DNA of 24,919 bases from an uncultured Mycoplasmatota bacterium (lineage in GTDB: Bacteria; Bacillota_I; Bacilli_A; RF39; UBA660), in NCBI GenBank assembly GCA_900546245.1, contig URBY01000017.1, positions 1 through 24,919 of the forward strand, written 5' to 3'. Position 1 is the first letter of the stretch; each line of letters starts with the position of its first letter. The notes beneath the pieces are model-generated. The model ran no database searches. It had not been told where the DNA came from and saw only the letters and a program-made list of their open reading frames with translations. Shown here one piece after another: positions 1-6,940 of this stretch. The translations under genes and the position numbers were made by a program.

Positions 1-1120
1 TAGAGAAAAATTTAGTAATAGTTTCAAAAAAATTTATAACAAAATATGTAAATGAATCAAAAAAAGGAAATAAAACCGTTATTAAACAAAGTGGAAATAA
101 AATATAAGAAACAAAAGGAATATAAATTATATTAAGGATAATACTTAAAAAATTAACTTTAAAAAAATTATTAATTAATATAGGCATAGATACAAAAAAA
201 GATAATAGTGATGTTTTAATATTTTTTATCATAAAATCACCTGTAATCATATCTTTAAATTTTATTAAAGTAAAACTTATAGAAAACGAAAATAGAAATC
301 CAATATTATAAATAATATATGGATTTAAAATTATTAAAACACTAAACAAAAAAATTACTATATTAGAATTATCTATATTTAATTTAAATAATTTATTTAT
401 AAAAATTAATATAAACTGGAAACACGCTCTGACCATAGAAATAGTATAATTTGTAAGAAATAAATAAAACATTAAAAATATAAATGTTATTAAATATTTA
501 ATCACTTCATTTTTACCTTCTAATAATTTTAATAAAATAAATGTTACTAATGAAATATGCATTCCAGATACTGCAAATAAATGACTTATTCCTAAATTTT
601 GATAATTATCATACATTTCTTTATCTATATAGCTTTTATCAGCAAATATGAATGTTAATATATATTTTTTAGATTTGTCTAATGATTTTATTTTAAAAAA
701 TATATAATTTTTTAATTTATAAAATATATTTTTATTTCTTTTTAATATTTTTATATTACTAGCTTTTACTGTATATTTTATATTATTACTTAATAAATAT
801 TTCTTATAATTAAATAAATTAAAATTTGTATTATCTTTTGGTTTAATAAGTTTACCCTTAACATATATATAATCACCATAAGATATATTTATATCATCAC
901 AATAATTTATTAATATTTTTTCTTTACCCTTTGCATATATAACTAATTTATCATCTGATTTTTTATAGTCTAAAATTTTAACTTGCAAAGAACTATCATT
1001 TTCATTATATTTTGATTTTATATTAATAAAATTAATAAATATAAACATATAAATTAAACTAAATATAAGTAAAAAATAAAATATATTATTTTGTTGTAAT
1101 ACTATTTTTAATTTTTTCAT
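1..1120 (-). CDS. comEC: ComEC/Rec2 DNA-uptake channel, N-terminal part (runs off the window)
   Basis: This open frame has no stop down to base 1, so only about 373 N-terminal residues are visible. ComEC is the membrane channel that passes single-stranded DNA into the cell during transformation. Visible parts: a hydrophobic segment at residues 12-34; a soluble beta-rich region at about 45-120, equivalent to the DUF4131/OB-like domain; then the Competence domain. The family signature reads HLFAVSGMH at 180-188, close to the usual HLLAISGLH, and several membrane spans follow. The chosen ATG (1118-1120) overlaps the end of comEA by 35 bases, which suggests translational coupling, and no strong ribosome site is seen. 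The comEA-comEC order is the usual one. The C-terminal beta-lactamase-like domain, if present, lies outside the window. Confidence 0.92.
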   Translation of the reverse strand, partial: MKKLKIVLQQNNIFYFLLIFSLIYMFIFINFINIKSKYNENDSSLQVKILDYKKSDDKLVIYAKGKEKILINYCDDINISYGDYIYVKGKLIKPKDNTNFNLFNYKKYLLSNNIKYTVKASNIKILKRNKNIFYKLKNYIFFKIKSLDKSKKYILTFIFADKSYIDKEMYDNYQNLGISHLFAVSGMHISLVTFILLKLLEGKNEVIKYLITFIFLMFYLFLTNYTISMVRACFQFILIFINKLFKLNIDNSNIVIFLFSVLIILNPYIIYNIGFLFSFSISFTLIKFKDMITGDFMIKNIKTSLLSFFVSMPILINNFFKVNFLSIILNIIYIPFVSYILFPLCLITVLFPFFDSFTYFVINFFETITKFFS

Positions 1121-1751
1121 ATAAAGAATCGCCTATTCCAGATACATTTTTTATTTCCTCTATAGAATTAAAATTACCTTTTTCTTCTCTATACTTTATT
1201 ATATTGTTTGCTTTACTCTCACCTATTCCAGTAATCTTTAAAAGAGTATTTTTGTCTGATGTATTAATATTTATTTTACTATTTGTCTTTGATATACTTT
1301 TTTTACTTATTTCAGCATTATTATTACTATCGATAGATTTAGTATTTTCTTCTATTTTTTGATTTATAGAAAAAGTACTATTAATTTCATTATTTTTATA
1401 TTTTTCTATTTCTTCTTTTGTATATATAATTATTACCATTTCATCTTCAATTATTTTACTTAAATTGATAATGCTTGTATCAGCATTTTCAAGTAAACCA
1501 CCAGATGCATTAATTACATCTATTACTCTAGATTTTTCTTTTAACTTATATACACCTGGATTTTTTACTGCACCTTTTATATCAACATAATATTTACCAG
1601 TTACTTTATTTACAGTATCATCCTTTTTTATAGTTTCATCCTTAGTCATAACTTCATCATCGACTTTAATATAACTTATAACTGAAATCATCATAAATAA
1701 TATAATAACACCTAAAACAATATACTTTAAATTTTCTTTTATTTTTTCCAT
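1086..1751 (-). CDS. comEA: ComEA, competence DNA receptor
   Basis: ComEA binds double-stranded DNA at the outer face of the membrane and hands it to ComEC. The 221 residues show one membrane anchor (about 11-28), an SLBB domain (about 52-112, with VDIKGAVKNPGVY), a polar Asn/Ser/Lys linker (115-158) and a C-terminal double helix-hairpin-helix (160-218, with TGIGESKANNI and VSGIGDSL). That is the standard Gram-positive ComEA layout and length. The ribosome site AGGAGGT is strong and lies 8 bases before the ATG, but it is enclosed in a hairpin (see 1758-1792). ftsW ends 49 bases upstream on the same strand with no terminator between, so the three genes may be co-transcribed. Confidence 0.95.
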   Translation of the reverse strand: MEKIKENLKYIVLGVIILFMMISVISYIKVDDEVMTKDETIKKDDTVNKVTGKYYVDIKGAVKNPGVYKLKEKSRVIDVINASGGLLENADTSIINLSKIIEDEMVIIIYTKEEIEKYKNNEINSTFSINQKIEENTKSIDSNNNAEISKKSISKTNSKININTSDKNTLLKITGIGESKANNIIKYREEKGNFNSIEEIKNVSGIGDSLYEKIKNSITTK

Positions 1752-1757
1752 AAAAAA

Positions 1758-1792
1758 ATACCTCCTATAGTTATATTCTCTATAAAAGGTAT
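1758..1792 (-). promoter_or_regulatory. Hairpin sequestering the comEA ribosome binding site
   Basis: On the minus strand ATACCTTTTATAG (1780-1792) can pair with CTATAGGAGGTAT (1758-1770) across a 9-base loop. All 13 positions pair, two as G-U. The 3' arm contains the whole Shine-Dalgarno AGGAGGT of comEA. This is direct sequence evidence for a structure that would limit comEA translation; the regulatory role is inference. Confidence 0.55.
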
Positions 1793-1800
1793 AAATTCCC

Positions 1801-2946
1801 CTATTTTAAAACTTTTTTTTGTGAAAAATTATAATTTTCTATTGAAACTCTTTGCACAAGAGATAGTCCAATAGCTAAAGTAAGTGCAAATGAACCACCA
1901 TAGCTCAAAAAAGGAAGTGGTACACCTGTTAATGGAACAAGGCCTAAAACACCCGTTAAATTAATAATTACATGAAATGCTATATAAGCTGCAACTCCAT
2001 AGCAAATAGTAGAATTTAAAATATTATAAGATTTTAATCCTATTATAAAAATTCTAATAATTATAAACATATAAATAAATATAACAACAATACCCGTAAT
2101 AAGTCCCATATCCTCTACAATAATTGGAAATATAAAATCTGTATATGCTTCTGGCAAATATAAATATTTTTGTTTGCTATTACCTGGTTCTATACTAAAT
2201 AATTTACCATTGTTTATTGCAATATATCCATTACATACTTGATATCCGGTATCTTCTTGATATCTAGTACAAGGTTTTTTATAATTAAATCTTCCTTGTT
2301 GCATATCTGATAATGGATTTTTACCTGATACTAATATTATTAAAAGTCCTATTACTGCAATTATTAAACCTGCAAATGTAATATTAATTTTAATTTTTTT
2401 ATCTACTTTTGATGAATAAAATAGTATTATAGATATTAAAAATAAAATTAAGCCAGTACCTCCATCAGGTTGAAGAAGTGTTAATAATGTAAATATTGCA
2501 CCAAGTGCAAGAGGAATTACCGCAACCACAAAATTATTTAATCTTTTTTGATTTATTTGATAATATATTCCTGTAAATAATATTAATGCAACTTTCGCAA
2601 ATTCACTAGGTTGAAGACCAAATTTACCAATATATATCCAACTTTTAACACCTGCCGACGTTTCTGTTCCTGCTATAAGTAAATAAAGAAGCATACATAT
2701 AAGTGCAAATGATATTGTATAAATTAATCTATTATATCTTTTTAATGGCAATCTAATAATTGTTATTGAAAAAATTGCCGATAAAATCAAAAATGAAAGT
2801 TGTCTAAAAAAATATTTTGTATTTTCTCCAGTATTTAAAAAAGATTTCATACTTGATGCATCAAGTATCATAAATAATCCAAATATAAACATTACTATTG
2901 ATAAAATAAGTAATGGTTTGTCCATTTTATTTAATGTTCTTATCAT
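1801..2946 (-). CDS. ftsW: FtsW/RodA/SpoVE-family peptidoglycan glycosyltransferase, FtsW-like
   Basis: SEDS-family membrane enzyme that polymerises lipid II into glycan strands. The 381 residues contain about ten hydrophobic spans, WIYIGKFGLQPSEFAK (103-118) and the terminal LTGVPLPFLSYGGS (339-352). The large extracellular loop carries GNSKQKYLYLPEAYTDFIF (255-273); D270 corresponds to the catalytic aspartate of the usual PExHTDFIF, with Tyr replacing His. The KQKYLYLPE stretch is closer to FtsW than RodA, but the two families are hard to separate by eye. The loop also holds two cysteines (C226, C238) that could form a disulfide. The ribosome site is AGGTGAAGGA. The promoter appears to be the extended -10 at 2966-2974. 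Confidence 0.88.
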   Translation of the reverse strand: MIRTLNKMDKPLLILSIVMFIFGLFMILDASSMKSFLNTGENTKYFFRQLSFLILSAIFSITIIRLPLKRYNRLIYTISFALICMLLYLLIAGTETSAGVKSWIYIGKFGLQPSEFAKVALILFTGIYYQINQKRLNNFVVAVIPLALGAIFTLLTLLQPDGGTGLILFLISIILFYSSKVDKKIKINITFAGLIIAVIGLLIILVSGKNPLSDMQQGRFNYKKPCTRYQEDTGYQVCNGYIAINNGKLFSIEPGNSKQKYLYLPEAYTDFIFPIIVEDMGLITGIVVIFIYMFIIIRIFIIGLKSYNILNSTICYGVAAYIAFHVIINLTGVLGLVPLTGVPLPFLSYGGSFALTLAIGLSLVQRVSIENYNFSQKKVLK

Positions 2947-2965
2947 ATTTCCTTCACCTAATATA

Positions 2966-2974
2966 ATAATACCA
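2966..2974 (-). promoter_or_regulatory. Extended -10 promoter element for ftsW
   Basis: The minus strand reads TGGTATTAT 20 bases before the ftsW start codon, matching TGnTATAAT with one change. No convincing -35 is present; the -35 position is occupied by the inverted repeat at 2987-3007. Confidence 0.4.
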
Positions 2975-2986
2975 TAAATAAATATT

Positions 2987-3007
2987 TTTACCTATATTTT
3001 AGGTAAA
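2987..3007. promoter_or_regulatory. Perfect inverted repeat between divergent ftsW and YjcZ-like genes
   Basis: TTTACCTA (2987-2994) and TAGGTAAA (3000-3007) are exact reverse complements separated by 5 bases. The repeat lies at the -35 position of the ftsW promoter and upstream of the promoter of the plus-strand gene, the layout of an operator for a dimeric repressor. The regulator is not recognisable from the sequence. Confidence 0.4.
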
Positions 3008-3040
3008 TTAAATAACATTTTATTTACATTATTAATACAA

Positions 3041-3046
3041 TATAAT
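3041..3046 (+). promoter_or_regulatory. Candidate -10 box of the YjcZ-like gene
   Basis: A perfect TATAAT lies 25 bases before the ATG. The best -35 at normal spacing (TTTTAT) is poor and TTTACA at 3023-3028 is too close, so only the -10 is supported. Confidence 0.3.
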
Positions 3047-3070
3047 AGAAAACAAAAAGGAGGTTTTAGT

Positions 3071-3262
3071 ATGTATTATTACGGATACAGTGGTGGTTAT
3101 GGATATAATAATCCATGCTGTGGTGGTAATCAAGGTGGTTATGTTTATCCAGTAAATACTGGTTATGGATATAACAATAACTCAGGTGCCGCTATTATAT
3201 TAGTATTATTTATATTACTTGTAATAGTTATTGGAGCAGGATTTTTTAATAGAACTAACTAA
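3071..3262 (+). CDS. YjcZ-like Gly/Tyr-rich small membrane protein
   Basis: This 63-residue protein has a Gly/Tyr/Asn-rich N-terminus (1-38, with repeats of GYGYNN and a CC pair at 16-17) followed by one hydrophobic helix, AAIILVLFILLVIVIGAGFF (40-59). The architecture is that of the YjcZ/SscA family of small proteins in Bacillota, where some members are tied to sporulation; the function is poorly known. The ribosome site AAGGAGG lies 8 bases before the ATG, and the gene has its own hairpin terminator immediately after the stop. No other spore gene is visible here, so a sporulation role is not implied by context. Confidence 0.72.
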   Translation: MYYYGYSGGYGYNNPCCGGNQGGYVYPVNTGYGYNNNSGAAIILVLFILLVIVIGAGFFNRTN

Positions 3263-3289
3263 AAAAAGAACAATAGTTCTTTTTTTAGT
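3258..3289. terminator. Bidirectional rho-independent terminator
   Basis: A perfect 14-bp stem, ACTAAAAAAAGAAC (3258-3271) with its complement (3276-3289), closes on an AATA loop. A-run and T-run arms let it stop transcription both from the YjcZ-like gene and from the converging degV-like gene, whose stop codon lies inside it. Confidence 0.85.
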
Positions 3290-4178
3290 TAAAATATTTT
3301 TTTATCAAACTTATTCCACATAAATCTTCTGATCCATATGCAGCAACTATTCCATTTATATCTTTGCGAATTATTTTATCAAAATAATTTAAATCTTCTA
3401 AATATGTAATTATATCATCAATTAAAACATATCTTTCTTTAACTGTACCAACGACAGCTATTTTAGGATCATATTCATATTTATTTTGTTCATTAATTAT
3501 ATTTTGAGTTAATTTCATCATTCCATCTTTTCTTTTTGATTTAAAAATTTTTTTAGTATATAAATTACCATCTTCATTAAAATCAACACGAAACTTAATT
3601 CCAGCAATTAAAGCAGTTTTTAACCCCATTAATATCGCTTTGTCTTTTATGCATAATTCTGATTTATTTCTACCGCTTCTTATAAAACCTTTAGGATCTG
3701 GTACATAAAAACTTGTTAAAATATTATTTTTTAATATATTTAAATATTCTATTACGCTTTTAGCACTATACCCTTCTTTAATTAAACCATCAGCAATATT
3801 ATAAATTAATGTTCCACCTGTGGCACCATTTAATGTATCAATTACATATACTTTATTATTATATTCTTCATTTAAAGTATTCGCAGTTAAAAAAGCAGAA
3901 TTAAAACTACCTTCACTAATACCACTACTCATACATAAATGAATAACATCATCACCATTTTCGAGTATTTTAGAAAACATATTATAATAATCGCCTAATA
4001 ATGGAGAAGATGTTGTAAATACATTTTCTTCTTTTATTTTTTTTAAAATCTTACTTGAATTTATTTCAAGACAATCTTTATATGTTTTTTCTCCATTTTC
4101 AATAATTAATGCAGGTATCATATTTTGTTCATTAGTAGGATCTATTCCACTATCTGAAGTTAATATTATTTTATTCAT
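3285..4178 (-). CDS. DegV-family fatty-acid-binding protein
   Basis: DegV proteins bind a single long-chain fatty acid; FakB members present it to the kinase FakA for phosphorylation. The 297-residue length is normal. Family marks are the N-terminal ILTSDSGID (5-13), the TTSSP segment (about 55-59; usually TSQPS), CMSSGISEGSFNSA (about 82-95; usually SSGLSGTYQSA), VIDTLNGATGG (about 113-123) and RSGRNK (about 167-172). The ribosome site AGGGGGA precedes the ATG. An extended -10 at 4220-4228 is the probable promoter, divergent from def. Which fatty acid is bound cannot be told from sequence. Confidence 0.88.
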   Translation of the reverse strand: MNKIILTSDSGIDPTNEQNMIPALIIENGEKTYKDCLEINSSKILKKIKEENVFTTSSPLLGDYYNMFSKILENGDDVIHLCMSSGISEGSFNSAFLTANTLNEEYNNKVYVIDTLNGATGGTLIYNIADGLIKEGYSAKSVIEYLNILKNNILTSFYVPDPKGFIRSGRNKSELCIKDKAILMGLKTALIAGIKFRVDFNEDGNLYTKKIFKSKRKDGMMKLTQNIINEQNKYEYDPKIAVVGTVKERYVLIDDIITYLEDLNYFDKIIRKDINGIVAAYGSEDLCGISLIKKYFN

Positions 4179-4219
4179 TAAAAATTCCCCCTATAAAATT
4201 AAATAATTTATACTATAAG

Positions 4220-4228
4220 ATTATAACA
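4220..4228 (-). promoter_or_regulatory. Extended -10 promoter for the degV-like gene
   Basis: The minus strand reads TGTTATAAT, an exact TGnTATAAT, 41 bases before the start codon. The -35 is weak, as is common for extended -10 promoters. Confidence 0.55.
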
Positions 4229-4261
4229 AATTTTAAAAAAAATTAATATATATATTTTAAT

Positions 4262-4290
4262 TTTACATATTTAGTAAAATGTGATAGAAT
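4262..4290 (+). promoter_or_regulatory. def promoter
   Basis: TTTACA (4262-4267), a 17-base spacer and TAGAAT (4285-4290) preceded by TG at 4282-4283. The expected start near 4297 leaves a leader of about 20 bases that carries the GGGGTGA ribosome site. Confidence 0.75.
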
Positions 4291-4316
4291 ATTTATCAGA
4301 TTTGGGGTGAAGAAGT

Positions 4317-4865
4317 ATGATTAAATCAAATCAAATATTAGATGAAAAAGATAAAAGACTAAGAAAAAAAAGTATAGATGTAACTTTTCCATTAGATGAT
4401 AAATATAAAAAATTTATAGATGAAGCAATTGAGATGCTTACTTTAAGTCAAATTGATGAAGAAGCTAAAAAATATAATTTAAGACCAGGTATGGGACTAT
4501 CTGCTGTACAAGTTGGCATTTTAAAAAGAATATTTGTTATCGTTTATGAATACGAAGAAGGTAAATTTGAAAATTATATCTTTATTAATCCAAAAATGAT
4601 TAGTCATTCAGAAGAAATGGTTTATGTTGATGGTGGTGAAGGATGCCTTAGTGTTAATAGAGAAATTGAAGGTATTGTTCCAAGATATGCAAGACTTAAT
4701 GCTGAATATTATGATGTAGATGGTAATAAGCATACAATAAGACTTAGAGAAGAACTTGCAATAGTATTTCAACATGAATATGATCATTTAGATGGAATAT
4801 TATTCTATGATAAAATAGATAAAAATAATCCTTATAAAAATGAGAATTTAATGAGAGCAATATAA
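4317..4865 (+). CDS. def: Peptide deformylase
   Basis: Removes the formyl group from the N-terminal methionine of new proteins. All three family motifs are present: GMGLSAVQVG (58-67; motif 1), EGCLSV (108-113; motif 2, metal ligand C110) and QHEYDHLDG (152-160; motif 3, metal ligands H153 and H157, catalytic E154). With 182 residues and an insertion between the N-terminal helix and motif 1, it resembles the longer Gram-positive type 2 enzymes. The ribosome site is GGGGTGA. It is a single-gene unit with its own promoter and terminator. Confidence 0.97.
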   Translation: MIKSNQILDEKDKRLRKKSIDVTFPLDDKYKKFIDEAIEMLTLSQIDEEAKKYNLRPGMGLSAVQVGILKRIFVIVYEYEEGKFENYIFINPKMISHSEEMVYVDGGEGCLSVNREIEGIVPRYARLNAEYYDVDGNKHTIRLREELAIVFQHEYDHLDGILFYDKIDKNNPYKNENLMRAI

Positions 4866-4892
4866 AAAAGAAAGTTTAAAACTTTCTTTTTT
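4864..4892. terminator. Bidirectional terminator between def and trxA
   Basis: AAAAAAGAAAG (4864-4874) pairs with CTTTCTTTTTT (4882-4892) around a 7-base loop. It serves def on the plus strand and trxA on the minus strand, overlapping both stop codons. Confidence 0.85.
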
Positions 4893-5202
4893 ATTTATTT
4901 TCTTCTATCCAAGATTTTAACTCATCTTTACTTTGAAAACCAATTTTTTTTGAAACTAATTTTCCTTGTTTATATAAAAGTAAAGTTGGTATACTAAGAA
5001 TTCCTAAAGAAGATGCTAATTCATTATTTTCATCAACATCAACCTTGCAAAAAGAAACAGAATTTATTTCATTTGATAATTCTTCTACTATTGGTGATAT
5101 CATCTTACAAGGTCCACACCATTTAGCAAAAAAATCAATTAAAACTAAATTATTACTAATTTCATCATTAAAATCTCTTGAATTTATTACTTTTACGCTC
5201 AT
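4891..5202 (-). CDS. trxA: Thioredoxin
   Basis: Small cytosolic dithiol-disulfide oxidoreductase that supplies electrons to reductases and keeps proteins reduced. It has the standard length (103 residues), the active-site WCGPC at 28-32 (C29, C32) and the conserved cis-proline segment SIPTLLLY (74-81). It starts 2 bases after the stop codon of cvpA, with its ribosome site AAGGAAGGA overlapping the end of cvpA, so the two are co-transcribed and probably translationally coupled. Confidence 0.97.
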   Translation of the reverse strand: MSVKVINSRDFNDEISNNLVLIDFFAKWCGPCKMISPIVEELSNEINSVSFCKVDVDENNELASSLGILSIPTLLLYKQGKLVSKKIGFQSKDELKSWIEENK

Positions 5203-5204
5203 AA

Positions 5205-5897
5205 TTATTTTCCTTCCTTACATCTTGTAATTTTATTTTTTGAATATAAATATTCAAGTGAATCTTTTTCTATGACATTATTCTTTTTCATTATATTAAT
5301 TGATTTACAATTAAATTCTGAATCAGATATTTCATCTTTATTATTAATTAAATCACTAATATCATCTAATGCAGATAATGAACCACTAATTTGATCTGAT
5401 ACAAATGGTGTATTTTCAAGTATAATATTTCTTATTTTTGATTCAGTAAATAATTTATTATCATTAAGTCCAAATATTGGGGATGATAATATAAATAATA
5501 CTACAAATATAATTAAATAATATTCAAATATACCAAGTATCATTCCTAATATTTTTGATGGAAGTGCAAGTACTATAGTAGCTCTTAAGATTTTTTCTAA
5601 AATAGAACTAACTTTTATTAGTATTATAAATATTGTACTTAATACTGAAAATACAATTAAAAATGCAAATCCTTCATATACAATTATATTAAGTACAGCT
5701 AAGTTTTCAAATAAACCACCAAAACTAAAAAATGGTAAATTTTTATACATTAATGATGATACTGGATTTTTAAGTATAAATGATAATACTAAAATAAGTA
5801 TCATTCCAATTGTAATAACACCTTGTTTTATAACTCCCCTTTTAAATCCAATCAAAGCACCAAATAAAAGTATCATTATAATTATAATATCAAGCAT
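5205..5897 (-). CDS. cvpA: CvpA-family membrane protein
   Basis: CvpA was named for colicin V production in E. coli; in general the family is of uncertain molecular role and linked to envelope homeostasis. The 230-residue protein has four hydrophobic segments in the first 150 residues, with the characteristic start (a hydrophobic helix then GFKRGVIKQG at 17-26), and a polar C-terminal tail (about 150-230) with Cys at 198 and 226. The ribosome site AAGGAGA precedes ATG 5895-5897. It forms a tight operon with trxA. Confidence 0.82.
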   Translation of the reverse strand: MLDIIIIMILLFGALIGFKRGVIKQGVITIGMILILVLSFILKNPVSSLMYKNLPFFSFGGLFENLAVLNIIVYEGFAFLIVFSVLSTIFIILIKVSSILEKILRATIVLALPSKILGMILGIFEYYLIIFVVLFILSSPIFGLNDNKLFTESKIRNIILENTPFVSDQISGSLSALDDISDLINNKDEISDSEFNCKSINIMKKNNVIEKDSLEYLYSKNKITRCKEGK

Positions 5898-5934
5898 ATT
5901 TTATTCTCCTTTACATACTAATTATATTATAATT

Positions 5935-5964
5935 TTGCAAAAAAATAAATATTTATGATAAAAT
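5935..5964 (+). promoter_or_regulatory. rnhC promoter
   Basis: TTGCAA (5935-5940), an 18-base spacer and TAAAAT (5959-5964) with an extended TG at 5956-5957. Because the -10 spans 5959-5964, the in-frame ATG at 5955 cannot be in the transcript; this decides the rnhC start at 5988. Confidence 0.65.
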
Positions 5965-5987
5965 ATTCTTATGAGGTGATTTTTTTA

Positions 5988-6917
5988 ATGACAATTTCTT
6001 TTAAAATAAGTAAAAATACAATGGATAAAATGTGTGAACATTATAAATATATAAAAAGAGATAAAACTCCTGCATATGCTTTATTTCAAGCAAAGGATGC
6101 AGATACTGTAATTACACTTTATGAATCTGGTAAAGTTGTTTTTCAAGGTATAAGCGCAGATATAGATGCAAATATATGGAAAGAAACTGAAATGATGCTT
6201 AATGGTAAACCAGTTACAATAGAACCTAAAAAAGAAAAAAAAGTTGATGATGATAAAACTGATTACTATTTTATTAATTCTATTGGTTCTGATGAAGTTG
6301 GTACTGGTGATTATTTTGGACCTATTATAGTTTGTGCATCTTATGTAAATAGAAAAGACATATCTTTTCTTGAAGAACTAGGTGTTAGAGATTCAAAAAA
6401 ACTTACTGATGATAAAATTTTAAAAATTGCACCAGAGATAATTAAAAGAATACCACATCAAGAAGAAATAATATCTAACACAGAATATAATAATATGCAA
6501 GATAATGGTTATAATATGAACAAAATTAAAGCAATATACCATAACAAAGCAATTTTAGGTCTTATGAAAAAAGAAAATTTTGTATATGATATGGTTGTAG
6601 TAGATCAATTTACTCCGGAAAGAAATTATTATAATTATTTAAAAAGTGAACCTAACGTATTTAGAAAGATAAAATTTACAACTAAGGCTGAAGATAAATG
6701 TTTATCTGTTGCTTGCTCTTCTATAATAAGTAGATATCTATTTTTAAAAGAAATTGAAAAAATGGGAAATAGTCTTGGATCATTTATTCCAAAAGGGGCT
6801 AGTACTTTAGTTGATGATTATGGAAAGAAAATAGTTCAAAATTTTGGTAAAGAAAAACTTAGAAGTATTGCTAAGTTAAATTTCAAAAATACAGAAAAAA
6901 TTTTAAATGAAAACTAG
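5988..6917 (+). CDS. rnhC: Ribonuclease HIII
   Basis: Cleaves the RNA strand of RNA-DNA hybrids, removing primers and R-loops. It has 309 residues, the family's usual size. The N-terminal 80 residues form the TBP-like substrate-binding domain typical of RNase HIII; the catalytic domain opens with SIGSDEVGTGDYFGP (98-112), with D102 and E103 as metal ligands, followed by VRDSKKLTD, D206 in VVVDQF and ACSSIISRY. The start is ATG 5988-5990, 8 bases after GAGGTGA; a longer frame from ATG 5955 is excluded by the promoter position. Confidence 0.94.
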   Translation: MTISFKISKNTMDKMCEHYKYIKRDKTPAYALFQAKDADTVITLYESGKVVFQGISADIDANIWKETEMMLNGKPVTIEPKKEKKVDDDKTDYYFINSIGSDEVGTGDYFGPIIVCASYVNRKDISFLEELGVRDSKKLTDDKILKIAPEIIKRIPHQEEIISNTEYNNMQDNGYNMNKIKAIYHNKAILGLMKKENFVYDMVVVDQFTPERNYYNYLKSEPNVFRKIKFTTKAEDKCLSVACSSIISRYLFLKEIEKMGNSLGSFIPKGASTLVDDYGKKIVQNFGKEKLRSIAKLNFKNTEKILNEN

Positions 6918-6939
6918 GAAAAAATTATTTCCTAGTTTT
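6910..6939. terminator. Bidirectional terminator between rnhC and the rhomboid gene
   Basis: AAAACTAGGAAA (6910-6921) and TTTCCTAGTTTT (6928-6939) form a perfect 12-bp stem with a 6-base loop, overlapping the rnhC stop and ending just before the rhomboid stop. Confidence 0.85.
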
Positions 6940-6940
6940 A

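Noticed and set aside
5955..5987. Eleven-codon N-terminal extension of RNase HIII
   Set aside because: The -10 box lies at 5959-5964, inside this stretch, and a proper GAGGTGA ribosome site precedes the ATG at 5988.
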